Source: Candidatus Lambdaproteobacteria bacterium (lineage in GTDB: Bacteria; SAR324; NAC60-12). From it: a stretch of DNA of 26,022 bases. The position numbers and the translations under genes were made by a program. Positions 7,602 through 15,221 of this stretch are shown in pieces. Each line of letters begins with the position of its first letter. Positions within the stretch are counted from its first letter, which is position 1. The notes below the pieces were generated by a model. The model did no database searches. It was not told the origin of the DNA and saw only the letters and a program-made list of their open reading frames with translations. Location of the stretch: positions 1-26,022 of the forward strand of contig DTUH01000309.1 of assembly GCA_012964265.1 (NCBI GenBank), in the 5' to 3' direction.

Positions 7602-8096
7602 ATGGTAGAAGAAGTGATGATTTTGTCTCCAGTGCATCATATCTCCAACATCGGCCTTTGTTTACTCCCTTCTCCAAAAGAAATGATGGAAATGGACTCT
7701 CTCTGTTTTAATTCTCACTGGAATGAACAAGACTACCTTGAAATGCAATATCAGCCCTCCTTTCACAATTGGCTGCTGGTAATTCCTGATGTCTGTCCGG
7801 TAGGAATGTTAGCATTTCAAGCCATACCTCCTGAATTGGAAATTCTCAGAATGGCTATTCATCCTGAATGGAGAAAACGGGGGCTGGCAGAATTAATGTT
7901 GGAACAGTTGGAAATACTTACGAAGTCGGATAAGATAGAATCACACTGGCTGGAAGTCCACGTGGCCAACAAATCTGCAACATCATTGTACAGAAAACTG
8001 GGTTACAAGGAAATAGGCAGCCGAAGAAATTATTTTCGGAATCCGTTGGGAGACGCACTTTTGTATAAAAAAATAGTAAAAGAAAATGCTTCATAA
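7602..8096 (+). CDS. rimI: GNAT acetyltransferase, RimI-like
   Basis: Probably acetylates the N-terminal alanine of ribosomal protein S18 or a similar substrate using acetyl-CoA. The acetyl-CoA-binding motif A is HPEWRKRGLAELM (R-x-x-G-x-A type), preceded by the beta-strand ELEILRMAI. The RimI-like end follows: LEVHVANKSATSLYRKLGY, then GSRRNYFRNPLGDALLYKK. The N-terminal LCFNSHWNEQDY also fits RimI. Length is 164 residues, slightly over the usual ~150. A second in-frame ATG at 7617 has a better purine-rich lead (AGAAG) and may be the true start. It diverges from rpsB and lies 26 bases upstream of the DUF1611 gene, not beside tsaB as RimI often does, so the substrate is less sure than the fold. 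Confidence 0.8.
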   Translation: MVEEVMILSPVHHISNIGLCLLPSPKEMMEMDSLCFNSHWNEQDYLEMQYQPSFHNWLLVIPDVCPVGMLAFQAIPPELEILRMAIHPEWRKRGLAELMLEQLEILTKSDKIESHWLEVHVANKSATSLYRKLGYKEIGSRRNYFRNPLGDALLYKKIVKENAS

Positions 8097-8122
8097 TTTC
8101 ATATCACAGGCAATAGCCGTCA

Positions 8123-9274
8123 ATGCAGGAAATTAATAATCGGAATAAAAAAATCAATGGAGCGCCATTGAAAGAAGCGGCAATTATTCTTACCAGCGGT
8201 AAATTTGATTCCCGTAATGCAAAAACTGCATTCGGACTTGTTCGGAAATCAGAGCACTATGAAATTCTTGCAGTCATAGATCAAAATACGGCAGGACAGG
8301 ATGCCGGAGACATCGTTGACGGTAAACCTGTTGATATTCCAATTCACGCGTCGATCGGGGATTTTATCCGCTTCCATAGTTCAAAACTCAAGATTGTTCC
8401 GGAAGAAAGCGGTCGTGGTATATACGCGATAATAGGAATTGCCACTGCAGGTGGAGTCATTCCTGATGAACTCCGTTTGGAGTTACTGGAAGCACTGTCT
8501 TGCGGGATGCATATCGTTAATGGCCTGCACCACTATCTGAGTGATGACTCCGCATTAGTGCAAACTGCAAATGAGAATCAGGCAAAACTTCTTGATATTC
8601 GAAAACCGAAAAGCACCAGAGATCACGCGTTTTGGACCGGCAATATCTTAAATGTTCGTGCTCCAAGAATTGCCATGTTTGGCACAGACTGCGCTTTGGG
8701 TAAACGCACCTCCAGTCTGTGGCTGAGAGATGCCTGCCGGCAGCATGGAATTCGTACAGAAATGATTTATACCGGTCAGACGGGTAAATTGCAGGGCGGA
8801 CGTTATGGTTTTATTCTCGACTCAACACTCAATGATTTCGTCAGCGGAGAATTGGAATCTGCTGTTATTCTTTGTGATCGAGAGGAAAAACCGGATTTGA
8901 TTTTACTCGAAGGACAATCTTCTTTACGCAATCCTTCAGGTCCATGTGGTTCGGAATATCTATGCAGTGCACTCGCAAAAGGTGTTATTTTGCAATACGC
9001 ACCGAAACAGAAATACTACCTGACAGACGATGATCGAGAGCTTTGGCCTATGCCGCCGATTGAAGAAGAGCTGGATTTAATTCGGCTTTATGGAGCAGAA
9101 ACTTTGGCTGTTACGATGAACGGTTCAGATCTGACTGAAACCGAATTACAGACAGAGAAAAAAATTCTTGAAGATCGTCTGGGGATCCCTGTGGTGTGTC
9201 CAAAGGAAGAGGGCATGGGAAGACTTGTTCCTGTTGTGCAGGAATTTATTAACTTGCAAAGAGCAAAAAGTTAA
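8123..9274 (+). CDS. DUF1611 P-loop protein (DgcN-like)
   Basis: The 383-residue length and two-part layout match the DUF1611 family: an N-terminal Rossmann-like domain (about 18-165) and a C-terminal P-loop domain opening with GTDCALGKRT (187-196). The C-terminal half also carries YTGQTGKLQGGRYG, a LLEGQSSLRNPSGPCGSEY segment and ILQYAPKQ. Some members, named DgcN, act in D-glutamate catabolism as N-acetyltransferases and pair with an enolase-superfamily partner, DgcA. No such partner is visible here; the close upstream neighbour is the RimI-like gene, 26 bases away and likely co-transcribed. The family assignment is firm and the activity is not. The ATG lacks a strong ribosome site. Confidence 0.85.
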   Translation: MQEINNRNKKINGAPLKEAAIILTSGKFDSRNAKTAFGLVRKSEHYEILAVIDQNTAGQDAGDIVDGKPVDIPIHASIGDFIRFHSSKLKIVPEESGRGIYAIIGIATAGGVIPDELRLELLEALSCGMHIVNGLHHYLSDDSALVQTANENQAKLLDIRKPKSTRDHAFWTGNILNVRAPRIAMFGTDCALGKRTSSLWLRDACRQHGIRTEMIYTGQTGKLQGGRYGFILDSTLNDFVSGELESAVILCDREEKPDLILLEGQSSLRNPSGPCGSEYLCSALAKGVILQYAPKQKYYLTDDDRELWPMPPIEEELDLIRLYGAETLAVTMNGSDLTETELQTEKKILEDRLGIPVVCPKEEGMGRLVPVVQEFINLQRAKS

Positions 9275-9356
9275 ACCACACAGGAATTGATCCATTTGAA
9301 CAAGCAGGACATCCTGGAATAAAGTCAGCTAATTTTTCTCTCTAATTGTTCTACGT

Positions 9357-9875
9357 TTAATGTTCAGTCAGTCTTGGAAGCAATTCCGCAAAATTACAGG
9401 GTCGGCTGCGTATATCGAGTTGTGTGGCTAAAATTTTGTCCCAACCGGTTCGACAAGCTCCCGAAGATCCGGGCAGACAAAAAATATAAGTACCGTTTGC
9501 AACTCCGGCTGTGACTCGTGATTGGATAGTCGAGGTGGAAATTTCCTCATATGATAACCAGCGGAACATTTCTCCAAATCCTTCAATTACCTTGTCAAAT
9601 AAAGGCCTAACTGCTTCCGGGGTTCCGTCACGACCTGTGAGTCCGGTTCCTCCTGTGGTCAGGACAATGTCTACTGCCGGATCCACTATCCAGCGTGAAA
9701 GAACGGCTCGGATCTGGTATTTATCATCTGGAACAAAACACTTTTCAGCCAGTGTGTGCCCTGCTTCAGTTAGTCGTTCGGCAAGTATTTTCCCGGAAGT
9801 GTCGGTATCTGCTGTACGAGTATCTGAAATTACAAGTACTGAAATGCGTAGTGGTTGAAAATCAATTTGTTTCAT
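9357..9875 (-). CDS. moaB: Molybdenum cofactor biosynthesis protein MoaB
   Basis: A 172-residue MoaB/Mog-family protein, which adenylylates molybdopterin before molybdenum insertion or is related to that step. Signatures are VISDTRTADTDTSG near the N terminus, the LTTGGTGLTGRDGTPEA molybdopterin-binding loop (about 74-90), SRVTAGVANGTYIFCLPGSSGA (about 119-140) and a C-terminal LATQLDIR. The FGEMFRWLSYEEI stretch favours MoaB. It is a single gene, convergent with the DUF1611 gene and divergent from nth. No other molybdenum-cofactor gene is nearby, so what molybdoenzyme it serves cannot be seen here. The convergent gap (9275-9356) shows no convincing terminator. Confidence 0.94.
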   Translation of the reverse strand: MKQIDFQPLRISVLVISDTRTADTDTSGKILAERLTEAGHTLAEKCFVPDDKYQIRAVLSRWIVDPAVDIVLTTGGTGLTGRDGTPEAVRPLFDKVIEGFGEMFRWLSYEEISTSTIQSRVTAGVANGTYIFCLPGSSGACRTGWDKILATQLDIRSRPCNFAELLPRLTEH

Positions 9876-9957
9876 CTACGGAAAATGCCATTTGGTTTGA
9901 AGTTTCATTTAGTGGAAGACCGTAATTAATTTTGGCAACCATGTTTGGTTTCGGACC

Positions 9958-10003
9958 ATTGTCAATTTTTTCTTGCTAATTGTCAATTTAACTCAGGTCA
10001 ATT
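9958..10003. repeat. Short direct repeats in the moaB-nth divergent region
   Basis: ATTGTCAATTT occurs at 9958-9968 and again at 9979-9989, 21 bp apart (two helical turns). A shorter GTCAATT core recurs at 9997-10003. The region between the divergent moaB and nth starts is 177 bp long and otherwise featureless. The spacing suggests a possible regulator-binding array, but no regulator is known. Confidence 0.4.
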
Positions 10004-10052
10004 CTGGTTAAATATTTTGGCAATAAGTAAACAGAAATGAGCTGCTCTTTAC

Positions 10053-10688
10053 ATGAAAGCAAAAACCATTGACACTTTATTCCAGAAATTGAGTGACTCA
10101 ATCCCCAATCCGGAAACTGAACTTTGCTACCGCAATACGTTTGAATTGTTGATTGCAGTAATTCTCAGTGCGCAAGCAACTGATATTTCTGTAAATAAAG
10201 TCACTCCGGATTTGTTTTCTGCATTTCCAACTCCGGAAAAGATGTATGAAGCAGGTACCGAAAAAGTATTTTCATACATCCGGAGTATCGGACTTGCACC
10301 GACGAAATCTAAAAATATAGTCGTAACCTGTGGAAAACTTGTGAAGGATCACGCAAGCAAGGTTCCACAGAACAGGGAGGAGTTGGAAGCACTTGCGGGA
10401 GTGGGACGCAAAACTGCAAATGTGATATTGAACACAGCATTCGGGCAGCCTGTGATTGCGGTAGATACTCACATTTTCAGATTATCAAACCGCACTGGGC
10501 TTGCCCCAGGAGATACTGTTTTGCAGGTTGAACAAAATTTGATGAAAGTAGTTCCGGCAAAATGGAAAATAGATGCGCACCACTTGCTTATTCTGCATGG
10601 ACGCTATGTCTGCAAATCACGAAAACCGGATTGTGAACATTGCGCGATTGCACTCGAATGTAAACATCCCGATAAAGCAGTCACATAA
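10053..10688 (+). CDS. nth: Endonuclease III
   Basis: Base-excision repair glycosylase/AP lyase that removes oxidised pyrimidines. At 211 residues it has the family length. The helix-hairpin-helix is LAGVGRKTANVIL with catalytic Lys120; catalytic Asp138 is in AVDTHIFRLSNR. The [4Fe-4S] cluster loop has Cys187, Cys194, Cys197 and Cys203 (C-x6-C-x2-C-x5-C spacing), all intact. The N-terminal LLIAVILSAQATD motif is typical. It is divergent from moaB and followed after 46 bases by the AEC transporter gene on the same strand, which may be co-transcribed without a functional link. The ATG follows a weak ribosome site. Identity is clear. Confidence 0.97.
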   Translation: MKAKTIDTLFQKLSDSIPNPETELCYRNTFELLIAVILSAQATDISVNKVTPDLFSAFPTPEKMYEAGTEKVFSYIRSIGLAPTKSKNIVVTCGKLVKDHASKVPQNREELEALAGVGRKTANVILNTAFGQPVIAVDTHIFRLSNRTGLAPGDTVLQVEQNLMKVVPAKWKIDAHHLLILHGRYVCKSRKPDCEHCAIALECKHPDKAVT

Positions 10689-10734
10689 TTTTTGTTATAA
10701 ACGAAAGCAACACTAATATTTTGGCAGCCAGAAA

Positions 10735-11667
10735 ATGAACGTTTTTGATCTTACGGAAAATATCGGCGGGATTTTATTTGTATTTCTCAATGTTGTCACT
10801 CCGGTTTTTGTACTTGTAATTATTGGTTATTTCATTGGGCCACGCTTGCAAGTTGAAGCACGTTCACTTTCGAGGCCGGCCTATTTTGTGTTTGTACCAG
10901 CCTTCGTGTTCAATATTATCAGCAAAACCCAAATTGAAGCGGATCTGGCTTTACACATGCTTGGCTTTATTTTTGTTGCCCAAATAGCGGTTGCTTTTTT
11001 GGGTTTTTTGGTTGCAAAAGCACTTAGGCAATCCAGGGAAGTTACCGCAGCTTTTATACTAATTGCAACTTTTGGCAATGTTGGTAATTTTGGACTGCCG
11101 TTAATTGTATTTCGGATGGGTGAGACAGCCCGGACGTATGCCACTGTATATTTTGTGGCGACTGTCTTTATTTCTTTTGTCATTTGTGTTGGTGTGGCAA
11201 GCTGGGCCCGCAGCGGAGGTGTGACAGCGGTCTTTTCTGTTTTTAAAACACCGGCTTTACTTGCCTTGATTCCGGCGCTTGTTTACAATATTTCGGGTGT
11301 TGAAGTACCGATTTTTCTGTCACGTCTAACTGGACTGCTGGGGCAGGCAATGATCCCTGTGATGCTGATTACACTTGGAGTTCAAATGGGCGAGATAGTC
11401 AAAATTAAGATTAACTTCAACGTTTTTGCCGCGAGTACAGTGCGTTTGATAGGAGGTCCAGTTTTGGCACTGCTCCTGGTTCCCTTTTTTGGACTTGAAG
11501 GAATGGAGCGCAGTACCGGCATTCTGCAGGCAGCGATGCCCGCAGCCGTACTTGCGTCAATCATTGCATTGGAATACAAACTGCTACCTGAATTTGTTAC
11601 TACAACGGTCCTCTTTTCAACGCTTTACAGCATTCTTACTTTGACAGTAATTCTAACTTTAATTTGA
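10735..11667 (+). CDS. AEC family transporter (auxin efflux carrier-like)
   Basis: A 310-residue inner-membrane protein with about ten hydrophobic segments covering nearly its whole length. The N-terminal VVTPVFVLVIIGYFIGPRL, the NVGNFGLPLI motif (about 120-129) and the QMGEIVKIK segment after a helix of the form MIPVMLITLGV are typical of AEC (PF03547) transporters, which in bacteria export or import organic acids such as malate or malonate. The substrate cannot be read from the sequence. It follows nth by 46 bases. Its last 9 bases overlap the 3' end of the convergent thiamine pyrophosphokinase gene. Confidence 0.88.
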   Translation: MNVFDLTENIGGILFVFLNVVTPVFVLVIIGYFIGPRLQVEARSLSRPAYFVFVPAFVFNIISKTQIEADLALHMLGFIFVAQIAVAFLGFLVAKALRQSREVTAAFILIATFGNVGNFGLPLIVFRMGETARTYATVYFVATVFISFVICVGVASWARSGGVTAVFSVFKTPALLALIPALVYNISGVEVPIFLSRLTGLLGQAMIPVMLITLGVQMGEIVKIKINFNVFAASTVRLIGGPVLALLLVPFFGLEGMERSTGILQAAMPAAVLASIIALEYKLLPEFVTTTVLFSTLYSILTLTVILTLI

Positions 11668-12354
11668 ATCAGGAATTGTTGATAAATTTTCTGTGTGCTG
11701 CACAATTAATAAAAGCTGACCTTTTTGGATTGTCACTGAGACAGGATTTGTAAGCACTCGATTAGAAACTCCTGAAGGAGTTTTTCCCGGAAGCAAAGCT
11801 CGATTGTTTAATTCAAACTCTAAACCCTTGGTAACAACACCTTGTGCGCCACCAAAAAGCGGGAGTAGCGAGAGCGTTGCACCTGCAGGAAGGTTCCCCT
11901 TCCAGGAGTCCAAAATAAACTCCATGCGCTCCAGTGGAGACCATAAAATGAGACTCGCCTGAAAAGAATATTTAAATAGGATTTCCAGACTTGAGAGAAA
12001 CTGATCCTGTCGTCCACCGTCTGCACCAAGCAAGTTTATTTCTGTAAATCCACGTTTCAAGCAATGTCGAACCGCTTTGTCTGCATCGTTGGTGTCTTGT
12101 TCTTTAACATGATAAAGTATCGATTCGGCTAATTGCTGTCGCACCCCAGGTTGTAGTGAATCAAAATCACCAACCACTGCATCCGGAACCAGTTTCAGTA
12201 AGTTTAGCAGATTTGCGCCGCCGTCAGCGGCTACCCGATAATCTGCTTCCTGCCATAACTGGCTCAGCAAGTTTTGTGGAGGAGGATTACCGTTGCAGAT
12301 AATCAGGGCTTTTTTGGGCGGCTTAACCCGTTTTTGTTTTTCAATTTCACTCAT
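11659..12354 (-). CDS. thiN: Thiamine pyrophosphokinase
   Basis: Transfers pyrophosphate from ATP to thiamine to make thiamine diphosphate. Family motifs are in order: ICNGNPP (19-25), AADGGANLL (42-50), VGDFDSL (61-67), DTNDADKAV (87-95) and GADGGRQDQ (110-118), which bind magnesium, ATP and thiamine. The C-terminal half is the beta-sandwich thiamine-binding domain with the VTKGLEFEL and GVSNR-type stretches (TPSGVSNRV). Length is 231 residues, a little over the usual ~215, the excess being a basic N terminus. It is convergent with, and overlaps by 9 bases, the AEC gene, and is divergent from the thioesterase with only 12 bases between start codons. No other thiamine gene is nearby. Confidence 0.9.
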   Translation of the reverse strand: MSEIEKQKRVKPPKKALIICNGNPPPQNLLSQLWQEADYRVAADGGANLLNLLKLVPDAVVGDFDSLQPGVRQQLAESILYHVKEQDTNDADKAVRHCLKRGFTEINLLGADGGRQDQFLSSLEILFKYSFQASLILWSPLERMEFILDSWKGNLPAGATLSLLPLFGGAQGVVTKGLEFELNNRALLPGKTPSGVSNRVLTNPVSVTIQKGQLLLIVQHTENLSTIPDSN

Positions 12355-12366
12355 AGAGAGAATACT

Positions 12367-12801
12367 ATGCAGGCACTATTAAAAACTTTTCCAGTTGTTG
12401 CAACAATACCTGTTAAATGGGGCGATATGGATGCGTTTCAACACGTTAATAATGTAATCTACTTTCGCTATTTTGAGACTGTGCGTATTCAATATTTTGA
12501 AACTCTGGGTTGGTTAGAAATCCTGGAACAATTAGGTATAGGTCCCATTTTGGGGTCAATCTCCTGTCGCTTCAGGATTCCACTCACTTATCCCGATACA
12601 GTTTTTGCCGGTGCTAAAATAACGGAAATAAGAGAGAAACGTTTTTCAATGGAATATCTGATTGTCAGTGAGAAGCATCCAGAGCCGGTTGCAGAAGGTA
12701 CTGGGATTGTGGTTTGCTACAACTATCAAAAAAATCAAACAACTCAGATTCCGGAAATCATTCATCAGGCAGTTGAAAAGCTGGAAGGCCGAAATTTTTA
12801 A
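12367..12801 (+). CDS. Acyl-CoA thioesterase, hot-dog fold (4HBT/FadM type)
   Basis: A 144-residue hot-dog fold protein that probably hydrolyses acyl-CoA thioesters. The signature is VKWGDMDAFQHVNNVIYFRYFE, quoted in parts: WGDMDAFQHVNN holds the catalytic Asp region, and YFRYFETVRIQYF is the following helix. A possible start at 12274 would overlap the thiamine pyrophosphokinase gene by 81 bases on the opposite strand and add 31 unlike residues. The ATG at 12367 is chosen because homologues begin about there and AGAGAG lies six bases upstream. Its promoter must then lie inside the start of the divergent gene. It ends 34 bases before the convergent ftsB gene. Physiological substrate is unknown. 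Confidence 0.88.
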   Translation: MQALLKTFPVVATIPVKWGDMDAFQHVNNVIYFRYFETVRIQYFETLGWLEILEQLGIGPILGSISCRFRIPLTYPDTVFAGAKITEIREKRFSMEYLIVSEKHPEPVAEGTGIVVCYNYQKNQTTQIPEIIHQAVEKLEGRNF

Positions 12802-12835
12802 TAAAGTAAAAAATGTTTCTGTAGGAATCTGCTCT

Positions 12836-13291
12836 TTAAGGAATTTTTTCAATGGGTTGCGGGAGATAAAAAATTAACTCACCAGAACGCACTAATCCCA
12901 ATTGTTTGCGGGCAATTAGTTCAATGTATGCCGGATTTGTTTTCAGCGCGTAAATTTCTTCTGTCATCAATACTTGCTCGAGCTTCATGGTTTCAAGCTT
13001 TTGAACAAGCTTTTGCTCATGTGCTTCCAGTCGGTCTGTTGCCAAAATGCCGTAGCTTCCAATTACAGTGATCAGGAACATAACTGCGCCAAATCCTGCA
13101 ATTAAGGCCATTGTAAACAGTGAGCGCCATTCTTCAGTCTCTTTTGCAGAACCAACGGGATTCTCTGGTGATTTAGGCGGTGAAAACAGTCCGCTAACGT
13201 AGAGTATCCGGTCATGGTTCTTTAGCCGTTTAGATTGTACGACTGGTCGGATTTGCTGATTCAGACTAGATTTAGCAGTTGGGTATTGCAT
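12836..13291 (-). CDS. ftsB: FtsB/DivIC-like septum formation initiator
   Basis: A bitopic divisome protein that bridges FtsQ and FtsL and helps activate septal wall synthesis. The 151-residue product has a hydrophilic cytoplasmic N terminus of about 58 residues, one membrane segment (about 60-80), a coiled-coil region (86-115) and the conserved end TNPAYIELIARKQLGLVRSG (118-137), equivalent to the FtsB/DivIC pattern in which an IARKxLGxV motif follows the coiled coil. It is longer than E. coli FtsB (103 residues) because of the N-terminal tail. It is the last gene of the M23-bactofilin-ftsB series, 56 bases after the bactofilin. Its partner ftsQ is in this window too, 4 kb away. Confidence 0.85.
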   Translation of the reverse strand: MQYPTAKSSLNQQIRPVVQSKRLKNHDRILYVSGLFSPPKSPENPVGSAKETEEWRSLFTMALIAGFGAVMFLITVIGSYGILATDRLEAHEQKLVQKLETMKLEQVLMTEEIYALKTNPAYIELIARKQLGLVRSGELIFYLPQPIEKIP

Positions 13292-13347
13292 TTTAATTTA
13301 AAAAATAAAACACCTTGTAAAATACGGTAATTTCGTTAATATTAAAA

Positions 13348-13722
13348 TCAGGATATTTTTTTGACCGACGGTTCTTCGAAAAGCGTTTTGCATTGAGCCT
13401 CCAGATGTGCGCCTTCCTGTATTAGAAACTGTCCGGAAGGAACATGCACCTCACCTTGAATTGTTGCAGTCGCGTTAACTTCCAAGCGCTTGTGGGCCAA
13501 CAAATCTCCAGTCACTTTTCCTGCAACCAGAACGATGTTTCCTTCTAGCCTTCCATTAACATTACCGGATTCCGCAACTACAATTTCCTGATCGCCTGAA
13601 ACAGAACCATTGATAGTCCCGCCAACAACCAATTTTTTTTGTGCATGGATAGTACCTTCGATAAATAAATCTTTACCCAGGTAACCTAAGCCTTTGTTTG
13701 TTGCAGCATTTTGCTTTGACAT
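13348..13722 (-). CDS. Bactofilin (polymer-forming cytoskeletal protein)
   Basis: A 124-residue bactofilin that self-assembles into non-polar filaments on the inner membrane. The central beta-helix (about 17-110) is built from repeats with alternating Gly and Val: FIEGTIHA, LVVGGTINGSVSG, IVVAESGNVNGRLEG, IVLVAGKVTGDLLA and LEVNATATIQGEVHV. Short polar tails flank it, as in the family. It lies 21 bases downstream of an M23 peptidase gene. Bactofilins next to M23 peptidases are known from several bacteria, where the filament positions the peptidase to shape the cell, e.g. the H. pylori CcmA system. The downstream ftsB suggests a joint role in envelope growth here. Confidence 0.95.
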   Translation of the reverse strand: MSKQNAATNKGLGYLGKDLFIEGTIHAQKKLVVGGTINGSVSGDQEIVVAESGNVNGRLEGNIVLVAGKVTGDLLAHKRLEVNATATIQGEVHVPSGQFLIQEGAHLEAQCKTLFEEPSVKKIS

Positions 13723-13743
13723 GTTTGTTTATTTGCTTTTGAA

Positions 13744-15078
13744 TCAATGTCGATAAAGACGCTGATCCGGATTAAATCTGGAAATTGGCAGCAACGGGTT
13801 TGTTCGACGTCCGTTAATGATCATTTCATAGTGGAGGTGCGGTCCTGTACTGCGTCCTGTGCTTCCTACCAATCCTAACAAATCCCCGCGTTTCACTTGC
13901 TGGCCGCGCTTCACCTTTATTTTAGAAAGATGTGCAAACCGTGTTCTGTAGCGAACAGATTTTTTCTTTCCAGGAAAAAAACCTCTACCGTGAAGCAGTT
14001 CCACCAGTAAACCAAAACCTGCTTTACGACCTGCGATCCTGACAACTGCATCAGCAGGAGCATAAACGGGAGTACCTCTACGCGCTCTGAAATCAATACC
14101 GGCGTGATATTCACGTTTCTTTGAGAATGGATCCACACGCATTCCATAGCGATCTGATAATGCTCTGCTGCGAATAGGAATCATGGTTGGAGTTTGTCTC
14201 CAGATACTATGATTTCGTTCTATCAGCCGGCTCAAATCCTCCAGTTGTGCGACGGTTACGTCATAATTGTCGGAATTGCTGTAAAGAAAATGACGTAAAT
14301 TACCAGAACTTAAAAGTACCTGTGGAGAGTCAAGTGACAAGCTGTCTAAAATTGTTGGTCCTCCGCGTCCTGTTTTTGTTTTTGCTTGTTTGCTTTTACC
14401 TATTTTACTAAGTGTTATGCCGGTAGTTTTGCTAATCTTTTTTGTGAGACGAGTAACTGTTTCCTGATTAACTTTGAGGAACTCCATATGCTCAGACAAA
14501 TTCTGTTCGGTTTCAACGAGTTGTCCCCGTAACTGTTGAATGATATTTGCCTGTTCTTCAAAACTTCTGCGACGTGAATCAAATTTTTGCAATGACTGAT
14601 TAAAGACTATAAAGTCCTGATAAATCTGCTCAAGCCACAGTACAGTCTGTTTAGGGTTTGCCTGAATATTGAGTTTTGGCGCACACTGAGTTTCGAGTGT
14701 CTGACAGATATAATTGTGCAGTTCATCCAGCTTCTGTGTGTTTGAACGAAACAGGGCCGAATGTTTTTTAAACATTACGTTGCTGTTATGCTCGGACTGT
14801 TTTAACTCTTCCACATAATCTTCAAGAAACGAAATCCGGGATTCCCGCCCATCGTAAAGATCAATCCGCTGTTGAAAGGCCATCTGAGTCTTCTCCTGCT
14901 TTTCAATCAACAGACTTTGCTTTGTGATTGTCTGGAATTGCTCAAAAAACTTCCAACCTAATGCAGCTGTTCCTATCAAAAAAAGTGTCAACAAAAAAAA
15001 CAGTAACTTTGACCCAAAATGATACTGACGTACACCAACGTCGCTATCTTTGAGCAGAAGGATTGAAAAGTTACTCAT
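13744..15078 (-). CDS. M23 family metallopeptidase (membrane-anchored LytM type)
   Basis: Predicted periplasmic peptidoglycan endopeptidase anchored in the inner membrane. The 444-residue protein has a short cytoplasmic N terminus, one membrane segment (about 24-42), a long coiled-coil/helical stalk (about 50-220) and a C-terminal LytM domain (about 305-440). Zinc ligands are His325 and Asp329 (HAGIDF) and His416 (HLHYE), with catalytic His383 (FAHLS) and His414. An insertion of about 14 residues, basic and aromatic (GFFPGKKKSVRYRT), precedes the FAHLS strand. The gene leads the bactofilin by 21 bases, a pairing known to set cell shape. No strong ribosome site precedes the ATG; a TATAAT-type candidate promoter lies very close upstream. 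Confidence 0.94.
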   Translation of the reverse strand: MSNFSILLLKDSDVGVRQYHFGSKLLFFLLTLFLIGTAALGWKFFEQFQTITKQSLLIEKQEKTQMAFQQRIDLYDGRESRISFLEDYVEELKQSEHNSNVMFKKHSALFRSNTQKLDELHNYICQTLETQCAPKLNIQANPKQTVLWLEQIYQDFIVFNQSLQKFDSRRRSFEEQANIIQQLRGQLVETEQNLSEHMEFLKVNQETVTRLTKKISKTTGITLSKIGKSKQAKTKTGRGGPTILDSLSLDSPQVLLSSGNLRHFLYSNSDNYDVTVAQLEDLSRLIERNHSIWRQTPTMIPIRSRALSDRYGMRVDPFSKKREYHAGIDFRARRGTPVYAPADAVVRIAGRKAGFGLLVELLHGRGFFPGKKKSVRYRTRFAHLSKIKVKRGQQVKRGDLLGLVGSTGRSTGPHLHYEMIINGRRTNPLLPISRFNPDQRLYRH

Positions 15079-15097
15079 GAATTAAAATCACAGAAAG

Positions 15098-15126
15098 ATT
15101 ATAATTAATCGGCTAGCATATCATAA
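15098..15126 (-). promoter_or_regulatory. Weak candidate promoter for the M23-bactofilin-ftsB unit
   Basis: Minus strand: perfect TATAAT (15103-15098), 17-bp spacer, and a poor -35 TTATGA (15126-15121). It would leave only a ~15-base leader before the ATG at 15078. Suggestive only. Confidence 0.3.
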
Positions 15127-15221
15127 TTACAGAAGAACTACAACCCGCTCAAACCCGTAGCAGGGCTGAGTTACAGAAAAATCTACAATTAAATTCATGC
15201 TAATTTGGACGCTTTTCCAAA

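Noticed and set aside
9275..9356. Inverted repeat CAGGA-CA-TCCTG between the DUF1611 gene and moaB as a terminator
   Set aside because: The loop is only two bases and there is no adjacent T-tract on either strand.
12274..12366. Upstream start for the thioesterase
   Set aside because: It overlaps the start of the thiamine pyrophosphokinase gene on the other strand and adds residues not expected in the family; the ATG at 12367 has AGAGAG upstream.
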